Below, piece by piece: positions 17,218 to 24,944 of a DNA stretch of 64,000 nucleotides. Within the stretch, counting starts at the first letter, position 1; the number at the start of each line of letters is the position of its first letter. This DNA is from Bergeyella porcorum (GTDB taxonomy: Bacteria; Bacteroidota; Bacteroidia; Flavobacteriales; Weeksellaceae): assembly GCF_042427575.1 (NCBI RefSeq), contig NZ_JBHMFD010000014.1, positions 7,606-71,605 on the forward strand. Direction: 5' to 3'. The notes beneath the pieces are model-generated. The model saw only the letters and a list, made by a program, of their open reading frames with translations, made no database searches and was not told where the DNA came from. Position numbers and translations under genes: made by a program.

Positions 17218-17658
17218 AACTTTATAGAAAAGAAAATCAAGTCCTCGGAATAGAAAATCAACTTATCGGGAAGCAATATAAAGTCCTCGGGAAAGAAAAT
17301 TAAGTCCTCGGGAAGGAAAATCAACTTATTGGGAAGTAATATAAAGTCATCGGGAAAGAAAATTAAGTACTCGGAAGAGAAAATAAACTTGTCGGGAAGC
17401 AATATAAAATCCTGGGGAAGGAAAATCAACTTGTGGGGAAGCAATATAAAGTCCTGGGGAAAGAAAATTAAGTCCTCGGGAAGGAAAATAAACCTATTGG
17501 GAAGCAATATAAAGTCCTGGGGAAAGAAAATTAAGTCCTCGGGAAGGAAAATTAACTTGTCGGGAAGCAATATAAAGTCCTGGGGAAGCAATATAAAGTC
17601 TTCGGGAAAGAAAATAAAGTCCTCGGAAGAGGAAATTAATTTATTGGAAGAGGAAGTA
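17218..17658 (+). repeat. Tandem array of 21 units with exact 21-bp period
   Basis: Twenty-one consecutive 21-bp units, variants of AAGTCCTCGGGAA plus an A/T-rich tail, alternate with AACTTGTCGGGAA types, with no indels. The 17138-17820 gap between metZ and rlmD contains this array, a C/G-rich cap (about 17668-17692: CTCCCTTTGGGGGACAGGGG) and the rlmD promoter. Because 21 is a multiple of three, both strands stay open, but there is no start signal or codon logic, so it is not called coding. Confidence 0.9.
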
Positions 17659-17773
17659 AGCTTCTTTCTCCCTTTGGGGGACAGGGGGATTTAGGGAAGG
17701 GAAATTGAGTGTTCGGGGGATAGTGGGGGATAGACTATTGTGTGACTTTCTTCCTAGTCTGAATTAAAAACTT

Positions 17774-17781
17774 TACCTTTG
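17774..17781 (+). promoter_or_regulatory. -7 box for rlmD
   Basis: TACCTTTG matches TAnnTTTG exactly and lies 40 bases before the chosen rlmD ATG. Confidence 0.5.
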
Positions 17782-17820
17782 CCCAAGAGGATTTTGTCCT
17801 CCAATTTCAATCTAAATTTT

Positions 17821-19230
17821 ATGAGCAGAAAAAAGAAAAATCTCATTCTTGAAAATATAAAACTCCTTTCCGCAGGGGCTAAAGGGGTAGCTGTGGGAAA
17901 AACAGAAGAGGGTAAAACCATTTTGGTATCGGGGGCGGTGCCTGGTGATGTGGTGAATGCCCGCATAAAAAAAGCCAAAAGCAAGTATTATGAAGCTGAA
18001 ACGGTGGATATTTTAGAGCCATCGCCTTATCGTGTGGAAGCCCAATGCCAGCATTTTGGGGTATGTGGCGGTTGCAAATGGCAGAACCTAGCCTACGATA
18101 AGCAATTGGAGTTTAAGCAAGATGAGGTTTTGAACAACATTAAAAGAATTGGTGGCATAGAAGACTTTGAAACCTTGCCTATTTTAGGCTCGGCAGAGCA
18201 ATATTATTACCGAAACAAAATGGAGTTTTCCTTTTCAGATGCTCGCTGGCTTACTTTGGAGGAGGTGAACTCTTCAGAAGCCATCAATGATAAAAATGCT
18301 CTGGGCTTTCACATTCCTGGGATGTGGAGCAAGATTTTGGATTTGAAAGAATGCCACTTGCAAGAAGACCCGTCTAATGCCATTCGCTTGGCAGTAAAGC
18401 AATATGCGGTGGACAAGGGCTTGACGTTTTTTGATGTGAAAAATCAAGATGGTTTTCTACGAACACTGATGCTTCGCCAAAATTCCAAGGGCGAGTGGAT
18501 GGTGCTGTTCCAGCTTTATAGAGAAGAAAAAGATAATAGAGAGGCGTTGTTTGAATATATTTTGAAACAATTTCCGCAAATCAAAACGCTGGTCTATGCC
18601 ATCAATCCGAAGAATAATGATTCTATCTACGATTTGGATATTCAGACCTACTTTGGCGAAGGCTATCTGATGGAAGAGATGGACGGCTTAAGGTTTAAAA
18701 TAGGGCCAAAATCTTTCTTTCAAACCAACTACAAGCAGGCTTTGGAGCTGTACAGAAAAACCTTGGAGTTTGCAGATTTGAAAGGCAATGAGGTGGTGTA
18801 TGACCTCTATACAGGTACGGGGACCATTGCCCAGTATCTCGCCAGAAATGCCCAACAAGTGATAGGGATAGAAGCGGTGCAAGAAGCCATAGATGCCGCC
18901 AAAGCCCACGCCACCCTCAATGGATTAGACAATTGTACTTTTTATTGTGGCGATATGAAAGAAGTGTTTACCGAGGAGTTTCTTGCCCGTCATCCGAAGG
19001 CAGATGTATTGGTGACCGACCCGCCTCGCGATGGGATGCATCATAAGGTGGTAGAGCAGATTCTAAAACTAGCTCCGCAACGCATTGTCTATGTAAGTTG
19101 TAACTCTGCCACCCAAGCCAGAGACCTCGCACTGATGAAAGACCATTATAGAGTGGTGAAAATCTTGCCAGTAGATATGTTCCCGCAGACCCACCACGTG
19201 GAAAATATAGCGTTATTAGAAAGGGTTTAA
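17821..19230 (+). CDS. rlmD: 23S rRNA (uracil1939-C5)-methyltransferase RlmD
   Basis: SAM-dependent methyltransferase that makes m5U1939 in 23S rRNA. From ATG 17821 it has 469 residues; an upstream TTG is less likely because the promoter -7 box overlaps it. Domains: N-terminal TRAM (GAKGVAVGKTEEGKTILVSG), iron-sulfur cysteines in CQHFGVCGGCKWQ, methyltransferase motif VVYDLYTGTGTIAQYLA, and the catalytic segment TDPPRDGMHHK...VYVSCNSATQARDL, whose cysteine is the nucleophile. In related flavobacteria this gene lies near the DUF6452/DUF6048 pair, as here. Confidence 0.94.
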   Translation: MSRKKKNLILENIKLLSAGAKGVAVGKTEEGKTILVSGAVPGDVVNARIKKAKSKYYEAETVDILEPSPYRVEAQCQHFGVCGGCKWQNLAYDKQLEFKQDEVLNNIKRIGGIEDFETLPILGSAEQYYYRNKMEFSFSDARWLTLEEVNSSEAINDKNALGFHIPGMWSKILDLKECHLQEDPSNAIRLAVKQYAVDKGLTFFDVKNQDGFLRTLMLRQNSKGEWMVLFQLYREEKDNREALFEYILKQFPQIKTLVYAINPKNNDSIYDLDIQTYFGEGYLMEEMDGLRFKIGPKSFFQTNYKQALELYRKTLEFADLKGNEVVYDLYTGTGTIAQYLARNAQQVIGIEAVQEAIDAAKAHATLNGLDNCTFYCGDMKEVFTEEFLARHPKADVLVTDPPRDGMHHKVVEQILKLAPQRIVYVSCNSATQARDLALMKDHYRVVKILPVDMFPQTHHVENIALLERV

Positions 19231-19434
19231 TATTAACCGACAACCAAACTTAAGTTAGCCCCCTGTCCCCCGAAGGGGGAACTGCCGTCAACTATCAACC
19301 GACAACCAACAACTAAACTTAAGTTTTGAGTTTCTTTGAAGAAAGAAGAAAGAGAAAAGACTGTCAACTGTCAACCATCAACTGACAACCAGCTTCGCGT
19401 CTTAGCAGTGAAATTAAACTGCTTATAGCAAAAT

Positions 19435-19544
19435 AACTCTCAGCTGAAAGTTGCAAAACTCTCAGTTGAAAGTTGTTCAACTCTCAACTGAGAGTTGAGC
19501 AAAACCCAAGCAAGAGTTTAAGGAAAGTCAGCTAAGAGTTAGAA
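19435..19544 (+). repeat. Tandem 22-bp array (three clear, two degenerate units)
   Basis: Units start at 19435, 19457 and 19479 with AACTCTCAGCTGAAAGTTG-like sequence, followed by two decayed units ending in AAGAGTT. The units contain AACT..AGTT inverted symmetry, and the third (CTCAACTGAGAGTTGAG) is nearly palindromic. Confidence 0.75.
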
Positions 19545-19577
19545 AAACCTAAATTATGCAGTAGACTTTAGATGCTA

Positions 19578-19731
19578 TCAATAGGATTGGGCTTTAGCCC
19601 ATTCTAAGCAGTTTTTATGAAAAAAGGCTTTAGCCGAAGATTGACACGGTTTCCCGATTGGAAGAGTAAATTTGGCTAAAGCCTTTTGGATACGACATAT
19701 TAAAAGTCGGGTTAAAACCCGACCCTATTGA
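19578..19731. repeat. TCAATAGG-ended structured element (single copy)
   Basis: Begins TCAATAGG and ends CCTATTGA. It contains the palindromes GGGCTTTAGCCC and GTCGGGTTAAAACCCGAC and an inverted pair AAAAGGCTTTAGCC / GGCTAAAGCCTTTT. Same element as the three tandem copies at 59959-60630. Non-coding, resembling a MITE or REPIN. Confidence 0.85.
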
Positions 19732-19951
19732 AAGAAAGAAGGTAGTTCCTCCTAAACCCCGAAGGGGGAACTCTGCCGACAACCATCAACCGACAACTGA
19801 CAACCAAACTTAAGTTTTGAGTGTTGAGTGCTGAGTTTTTTTGAAAAAAGAGGAAAGAAGAAAGAGAAAAGACTTTTTTCTAACCTCTAACCTCTAACCT
19901 CTAACTTTCTAGCTTCTTAGCAAATAACCGACAACTGAAACCAACAACCGT

Positions 19952-19990
19952 AAAAAAAAAGGATGGCAAAAATAAATTGCCATCCTTTTA
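19952..19990 (-). terminator. Terminator for the minus-strand surface-protein genes
   Basis: Inverted repeat AAAAGGATGGCAA / TTGCCATCCTTTT, with a T run on the minus strand. Confidence 0.85.
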
Positions 19991-20008
19991 GTGTAAATGT
20001 AAAAAAAT

Positions 20009-20692
20009 CTATTTAGTATATTCTATTACATAAGAGTAGGTACCCGCAGGCATAGAAGTAGACATTACCCCTTGCCCGAAAACCATAGTCTTATTAGCTT
20101 TATCATAGCTATAGAAAGTAGTAGCGGCTACACCTCCCTGAAGAAGAGTACCATTATCATCTGTTCTTACGATTTTAATACCTGTGATGGCCTTAATATC
20201 TTTAGGAACGGCAGACAACACTGCACTATTACCACCATTGTGTGTAAAAGTACCTGTTGCTACTAGAGAGTTTGGAACCGCTGGAGCAGCATTACCACCA
20301 TCTATTCTTACCCATTTACCTTCTGAGATAGATTGGGTAGAAACACCGTTTGGATTGAAAAAATAGTAAAATCCTGGTTTCAAATTTGTAGTTTGTGTAA
20401 TAGATGGATCACTAGTAGAGCCTCCATTATTTGTGTTATACACAATCATTCCGTCATAATAATTAGGAAAAGCAATCCCGTCTAAAGCAGCCACATCTAA
20501 AGTAAAAACAGATAAATCTGTTTGAGGAAAATTGATACCTCTTCCTATGCTTTGTCCAAAGTTTTCTTTATTAGCAGATGCATCTATAAATGCATTTGAT
20601 GATGTATTTACTGTAGGTGTCTGATTTAAATCTACTTGAGCATAAATAAATGCATTAATACCCAAAAATATTGGTAATATAATTTTTTTCAT
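20009..20692 (-). CDS. Hypothetical secreted protein, flavobacterial
   Basis: Not assigned to a named family. The 227-residue protein has a signal peptide (MKKIILPIFLGINAFIYA, then Q). The mature part is rich in Asn, Thr, Gly and Ser and contains LKPGFYYFFNPNG and GKWVRIDGG, a pattern shared with the neighbouring surface protein (KGFYYFNDTEWVKVGG). It probably forms a two-gene unit with that neighbour, 37 bases upstream, and is followed by a strong terminator. A surface or secreted structural role is likely; nothing more can be said. Confidence 0.75.
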   Translation of the reverse strand: MKKIILPIFLGINAFIYAQVDLNQTPTVNTSSNAFIDASANKENFGQSIGRGINFPQTDLSVFTLDVAALDGIAFPNYYDGMIVYNTNNGGSTSDPSITQTTNLKPGFYYFFNPNGVSTQSISEGKWVRIDGGNAAPAVPNSLVATGTFTHNGGNSAVLSAVPKDIKAITGIKIVRTDDNGTLLQGGVAATTFYSYDKANKTMVFGQGVMSTSMPAGTYSYVIEYTK

Positions 20693-20729
20693 AATTTATA
20701 TTTAATATAATAATTCTTAAAAATATATC

Positions 20730-21531
20730 TTATCTACCGATAGGATACCATGTTGTTCCTGTACTTACAAAACCTACTCCTGATTTAACTGCTATAGTTC
20801 CAAAATTAAAGGGATAAATCTCTGAGCTTCCATCTGTATTGCTTCCCGCAAAACCTAATCCAGAGGTAGTTCCATTGATTAGATAGATAATCCTACCTTT
20901 ATTATTAGATGCCGAAGGTAAAGCTAACTTTCCATTAAGAGCTGTATTTGTAATGATTATCATATAATCTGAATCACCATATTCAATTGGATTAGTTTCA
21001 GCATATGTTCTTAAATTTTTATTTTCTTCTTTTTTCCCAGGATCTATATATACAGCCCCAGTATTTTGTAAATTTCCTTTAACTATTGTTCTCCCGGTAC
21101 CTGTAACAAAAGTTAAATCCTGATTGTTTTGAGTAACTTTTCTAGCTGAAGCCAATGTTCCATCACCTGCATACAAACTAGTATCTGCACCGGCAGCACC
21201 CCCTACTTTCACCCATTCTGTATCATTAAAGTAGTAGAAGCCTTTAGCATCTACTTTGCTTGTGTATTTAGTAGTGGCTCCTGCAGTAGCATTACTGATG
21301 TAAACCATAGTAGACTCTTGTAGTCCATCTGTGCCTGTAACACCTCCCATAGTTTCTGCTTCTGCTTTAGTTACTCTTGGGATCAAGATACCGTTTAGGT
21401 TAGAGTTTGGATTTTTTTTCAATATCCAAAGTAGCCTTCGGCGTTGTGGTGGTGATACCTACTCTACCATCGTATTGTGCCATCGCCATTCCAGAAAACG
21501 CAATCCCCATTGAAAGAATAATTTTCTTCAT
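20730..21531 (-). pseudogene. Secreted surface protein interrupted at an A8 run (frameshifted or phase-variable)
   Basis: The start at 21529-21531 gives a clean signal peptide (MKKIILSMGIAFSGMAMAQ) and then YDGRVGITTTPKATLDIEKK. The frame breaks at a run of eight A on the minus strand (T8 at 21412-21419). The remaining 230 residues continue in another frame as NPNSNLNGILIPRVTKAEA to the end. One A fewer gives a single frame of 266 residues. The body resembles repetitive Bacteroidota surface proteins (KGFYYFNDTEWVKVGG). It may be a switched-off phase variant, a gene rescued by transcriptional slippage, a true pseudogene, or a sequencing error. Confidence 0.75.
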
Positions 21532-21914
21532 TTTTTTAATCTTGTTTTTATTCGTTAATCCAATTTTAAAACTATAGATTTTACATAGCTTGGCTAACAG
21601 TCTTCCACTGTCTCGCCCACTACGAAAATCGCTGCAAATTTACGGTAATATTTCTATTGCACAAATTTGTGTGTATTTTTTTCAAAAAAAAATGATTAAA
21701 ATTTTTTAAAAGATTGGTAATAAGATGGCTGGTAATTATGCTTTAGAGCGTATATAGGCTGCAGTAGTGTGTGTTAATAAAAAAATAATATCTTTGTTCC
21801 CAGATTAAACTCAACAGGAGGCTGTTTTAGTTCTTAAAGCATAGATGTAGCAAAGGTTTTTAAATGATTTTAATGATTTGTAAATAATATCCAGAAGGCA
21901 TTAGACCCGAAATA
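21532..21914. other. Intergenic region with divergent promoters
   Basis: No gene seen. A TATCTTTG box at 21789-21796 fits a -7 element for the plus-strand DUF6452 gene. The rest is AT-rich with no clear repeat. Confidence 0.5.
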
Positions 21915-22382
21915 ATGATGAAATATATTGCATACATAGCCACATTTTTGGCGTTGTTTTCTTGCAGTTCAGATGATGATATCTGCATCAGTGGGGAGGC
22001 AACGCCGAGGATGAAGCTGAAATTCAAGGAAAGCGAAGGTAGGCTACTGAGACTTGCCCGCATCATTGTAGATGTGGATTACGGTAATGGAACTAAGACA
22101 GTAGTAGATGCTACTTCGGTAGATTCTATAATGATTCCGTTGAGGGTAGATAACCAGCTTTTTACGGAGGTTTTTGTTCGGACTTCCGAAACGGGAACTG
22201 CCTCCAAAATCAAAGTCAATTACACCACAGAAGCACAGTATGTATCACCTGCGTGTGGCTTCAAAAAACTGTACAAGAATGTTTCCCCCACTTTAGAAAC
22301 TACCAATCCTGTTAAGAGTATAGAAACTTTACAAACTGAAATTATCGATGAAAAAGGCACTCATTTGTTTCTTGTTTTTTAG
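21915..22382 (+). CDS. DUF6452-type lipoprotein
   Basis: Predicted lipoprotein of 155 residues with lipobox FSC (Cys near residue 17) followed by an acidic SSDDD stretch. A second ATG one codon downstream is equally possible. The protein resembles the DUF6452 family of flavobacteria (segments LLRLARIIVDVDYGNGTK and KIKVNYTTEAQYVSPACGFK). Its 3' end overlaps the next gene by 35 bases, so the two are translationally coupled. The function is unknown; the pairing with a DUF6048 gene next to rlmD is a conserved neighbourhood in the group, recalled from family knowledge. Confidence 0.75.
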   Translation: MMKYIAYIATFLALFSCSSDDDICISGEATPRMKLKFKESEGRLLRLARIIVDVDYGNGTKTVVDATSVDSIMIPLRVDNQLFTEVFVRTSETGTASKIKVNYTTEAQYVSPACGFKKLYKNVSPTLETTNPVKSIETLQTEIIDEKGTHLFLVF

Positions 22383-22995
22383 CCTTTGGGCTACGGCTCA
22401 GCAGCAGGATTCTACTGTGGTAGAGAAAAAATACATCCCGAATCTAATGATTGGTTTCGATGTGCTGAATGGCGGCTTGACATTGTTTTCCGATAGAAAA
22501 ACAATGCAAGGCTTTGTCTCCACAAAAATCAAAAAAGACATTCACGCCGTAGTAGATTTAGGCTTTGAAAGAAATATTTATCAGAAAAATGGCTATGATG
22601 CCAAAGCATCTGGGATATTTATAAAAGCAGGCGGTTTTTATATGCTGATGAAAGACCCAGAAAATGAATTCAATGGGTTCTATGCAGGGCCTAAACTGGG
22701 AGCATCTTTCTATACCCAAGAATATATGCAAGTGCCTGTGCGAGGGAGCCAAGGTGGCGATGCTTATCTAAGCTTACCTCGTTCTGCACAATCCTCCTAT
22801 TGGCTAGAAGCGAGCATTGGTGGTAGGGTTCAGCTGTTTGAAAGTCAATTTTATATTGATGTGAATGTACAGCCTCGCTATATGCTTTATTCTACCAAGC
22901 AAGATGATGTAAAACCGATGATTGTTCCTGGTTTTGGGCGTTCTTCCTCCAATTTTAGTGCAGGATTGGCTTGGAGCGTGGTGTATAAGTTTTAA
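22348..22995 (+). CDS. DUF6048-type outer-membrane barrel protein
   Basis: The 215-residue exported protein has a signal peptide (MKKALICFLFFSLWATA, then Q). The mature part alternates as in a small beta-barrel: GFYAGPKLGASFYTQEY, YWLEASIGGRVQLFESQF, and an aromatic C-terminal residue (SAGLAWSVVYKF) typical of outer-membrane proteins. It starts inside the end of the DUF6452 lipoprotein gene, suggesting the two act together in the outer membrane. The function is unknown. Confidence 0.78.
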   Translation: MKKALICFLFFSLWATAQQQDSTVVEKKYIPNLMIGFDVLNGGLTLFSDRKTMQGFVSTKIKKDIHAVVDLGFERNIYQKNGYDAKASGIFIKAGGFYMLMKDPENEFNGFYAGPKLGASFYTQEYMQVPVRGSQGGDAYLSLPRSAQSSYWLEASIGGRVQLFESQFYIDVNVQPRYMLYSTKQDDVKPMIVPGFGRSSSNFSAGLAWSVVYKF

Positions 22996-23046
22996 AATCT
23001 TTTAAATAGGCTCCGTCATCACTAGAAAAAAGAAAAATATTTGCTC

Positions 23047-23054
23047 TATCTTTG
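23047..23054 (+). promoter_or_regulatory. -7 box for metH part 1
   Basis: TATCTTTG matches TAnnTTTG, 23 bases before the ATG. No SAM riboswitch precedes this gene. Confidence 0.5.
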
Positions 23055-23076
23055 CCCCTAATTTTAAGAAAGCAAT

Positions 23077-24099
23077 ATGGAGCAGAAAGTTACCTCAATA
23101 CTTAGTTTACTCAACGAGCAATTACAACACCGAATCTTGATATTAGATGGAGCGATGGGAACGATGATTCAACGGTATCACCTCACAGAAGAAGATTATC
23201 GTGGAGAGCGTTTCAAGGATTGGGAACATTTGGTAAAGGGAAATAATGATTTGCTTTCGCTCACACGTCCAGATATTATTGAGGCGATTCATAGAGAGTA
23301 TTTAGAAGCAGGTTCAGATATTATCGAGACCAATACGTTCTCTGGAACCACCATTGCGATGGCAGATTATGGAATGGAGGCATTAGTGTACGAGCTCAAC
23401 TATGAATCGGCAAAAATTGCTAAAAAAGTTTGTGAGGAATACACTGCGAAAAATCCTGAAAAACCGAGATTTGTAGCAGGTGCTATTGGTCCTACGAACC
23501 GAACGGCATCGCTTTCCCCAGATGTAAATGACCCAGGGTATCGTGCCATTACTTTTGAAGATTTGCGTGTGGCATATAAGCAACAGGCAGAGGCTCTTTT
23601 AGATGGAGGTGCTGATATCCTTTTGGTGGAAACCATTTTTGATACCTTGAATGCCAAAGCGGCACTTTTTGCCATTGATGAAATTGCAGAGGAACGCAAT
23701 ATCCGTATTCCCATAATGGTTTCAGGAACCATTACCGATGCTTCTGGGCGTACGCTGAGTGGGCAGACGGCAGGGGCATTTCTTATCTCCGTATCACATT
23801 TGGATTTGCTGAGCGTTGGGTTTAATTGTGCTTTGGGAGCGAAACAATTGACGCCTTATTTGCAAGAGGTTTCCGAAAATTCTAATTTTTACATTTCTGC
23901 CTATCCTAATGCTGGTTTACCGAATGCTTTTGGTCAGTATGATGAAACGGCTGATGAAATGGCAGCACAAGTCAAAGAATATTTGGATAAAAAACTCATT
24001 AATATCATTGGAGGTTGCTGCGGAACCACGCCAGAGCATATCAAAGCCATTGCAGAATTGGCAAAGAAGTATGAGCCGAGGAGGGTTGATAAGCCCTGA
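23077..24099 (+). CDS. metH: Methionine synthase, homocysteine-binding part (split MetH, N-terminal half)
   Basis: Homocysteine S-methyltransferase domain of cobalamin-dependent methionine synthase, encoded on its own in flavobacteria. At 340 residues it spans the Zn/homocysteine barrel. Motifs: ILDGAMGTMIQRY, GSDIIETNTFSGTTIAM, and the zinc cysteines in VGFNCALGAKQL (near residue 252) and IIGGCCGTTPEHI (near residues 314-315). The C-terminus runs into repeat DNA (KYEPRRVDKP, then stop in AAGCCCTGA). The second half of the enzyme is at 24945, separated by triplicated DNA and a transposase gene. Confidence 0.93.
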   Translation: MEQKVTSILSLLNEQLQHRILILDGAMGTMIQRYHLTEEDYRGERFKDWEHLVKGNNDLLSLTRPDIIEAIHREYLEAGSDIIETNTFSGTTIAMADYGMEALVYELNYESAKIAKKVCEEYTAKNPEKPRFVAGAIGPTNRTASLSPDVNDPGYRAITFEDLRVAYKQQAEALLDGGADILLVETIFDTLNAKAALFAIDEIAEERNIRIPIMVSGTITDASGRTLSGQTAGAFLISVSHLDLLSVGFNCALGAKQLTPYLQEVSENSNFYISAYPNAGLPNAFGQYDETADEMAAQVKEYLDKKLINIIGGCCGTTPEHIKAIAELAKKYEPRRVDKP

Positions 24100-24366
24100 A
24101 AGGGCGAAATATTATAGCCATTAATATCATTGGAGGTTGTTGTGGAACCACACCAGAACATATCAAAGCCATTGCAGAATTAGCAAAGGAATATGAGCCG
24201 AGGAGGATTTGACAAGCCCTGAAAGGGCGAAATATTATAGCCATTAATATCATTGGAGGTTGTTGTGGAACCACGCCAGAACATATCAAAGCCATTGCAG
24301 AATTGGCAAAGGAATATGAGCCGAGGAGGATTTGACAAGCCCTGAAAGGGCGAAATATTATAGCCA
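23997..24366 (+). repeat. Threefold tandem repeat (about 122 bp) of the metH part 1 tail plus a REP-like hairpin
   Basis: Units start at 23997, 24119 and 24242. Each holds the last about 84 coding bases of metH part 1 (including the Cys-Cys zinc motif), then GCCCTGAAAGGGCG and AAATATTATAGCC. Only the first unit is part of the gene. Units 2 and 3 share TGTTGTGGA where unit 1 has TGCTGCGGA, so they are closer to each other. Confidence 0.92.
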
Positions 24367-24382
24367 AGAGCATCGCTCTTGG
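24364..24382. repeat. Perfect 8-bp hairpin before the transposase gene
   Basis: CCAAGAGC-atc-GCTCTTGG, 22 bases upstream of the transposase ATG. Y1 transposases recognise such imperfect or perfect hairpins at element ends. Confidence 0.7.
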
Positions 24383-24403
24383 AATATATAAATATATGAA
24401 AAT

Positions 24404-24856
24404 ATGGGACATTCATTAGTGAAATTATATGTGCATATTGTTTTTAGTACCAAACATCGTAATCCGATGATTACCGATGATATAAAAGATGAATTATTCC
24501 GTTATTTAGGAGGAATATGCAAAGAATTGGAATGTCCTCCGTTGATGGTAGGGGGCTACCGAGACCATATTCATATTCTTTGTCAATTATCCAAGAAAAT
24601 TACCTTGATAAGCCTTGTAGAAAAGGTAAAGGCTAATTCTTCTAAATGGATAAAAACTAAGGGAGAGCAATTTAATAAATTCTATTGGCAGAATGGATAT
24701 GGCGCATTTTCGGTAAATCCTACGGAAGTAGAGATTGTGAGAAAATATATAGCCAATCAAGAAGAACATCATCAGAAAAAATCATTTCAAGGAGAATATT
24801 TGGCTTTTTTGAAAAAATATAATGTTGAATTTGATGAAAAATATTTGTGGGATTAA
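24404..24856 (+). mobile_element. IS200/IS605-like Y1 (RAYT-type) transposase
   Basis: HUH single-strand transposase (PF01797) of 150 residues. The HUH pair is H55/H57 in GYRDHIHIL, and the nucleophile is probably Y115 in RKYIANQEEHH. The N-terminal HIVFSTKHRNPMI motif is also typical. It is full length and open, so possibly active. It sits between the two halves of split metH, flanked on the left by REP-like hairpins and on the right by GTCGGTCTTTCAGACC near 24906. The presence of dispersed palindromes rather than IS ends favours a REP-associated (RAYT) role. The edges of the element are inferred. Confidence 0.88.
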
Positions 24857-24894
24857 ATTGTGATGATTTTAATGTTTCAAACATCAAATACCTT

Positions 24895-24930
24895 GGCTAA
24901 GGAATGTCGGTCTTTCAGACCTCCCTACAT
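24895..24930. repeat. REP-like hairpin after the transposase gene
   Basis: GGTCT-ttc-AGACC within GTCGGTCTTTCAGACCTCCC, a palindrome type that recurs in Bacteroidota intergenic DNA. It probably marks the right side of the element. Confidence 0.55.
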
Positions 24931-24944
24931 TAATAATATAAAAA

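Larger units (their letters stand above)
19231..20008. other. Gene-free, repeat-rich intergenic region
   Basis: No plausible gene. It holds repeated ACCGACAACCAAC and AAACTTAAGTTTTGAGT tracts (near 19237, 19298, 19315, 19774 and 19805), C/G-rich caps resembling those beside the 21-bp arrays (CCCCTGTCCCCCGAAGGGGG near 19261 and a shorter one near 19756), a 22-bp array at 19435, one copy of the TCAATAGG element at 19578, and a terminator at the right end. Confidence 0.8.

Noticed and set aside
17218..17658. CRISPR array
   Set aside because: Units are contiguous, without unique spacers, and no cas genes are in the window. The same holds for the arrays at 19435, 27768, 55363 and 60737.
17100..17694. 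Open frames on both strands through the 21-bp array (heptad-like Ser/Lys/Ile repeats)
   Set aside because: A period divisible by three without stops opens all equivalent frames. There is no start context or codon bias, and sister arrays with period 22 cannot encode the same repeat.
24041..24416. Minus-strand frames with a repeated protein (AIIFRPFRACQILLG...)
   Set aside because: They are the reverse reading of the triplicated metH tail and its hairpin, not a gene.
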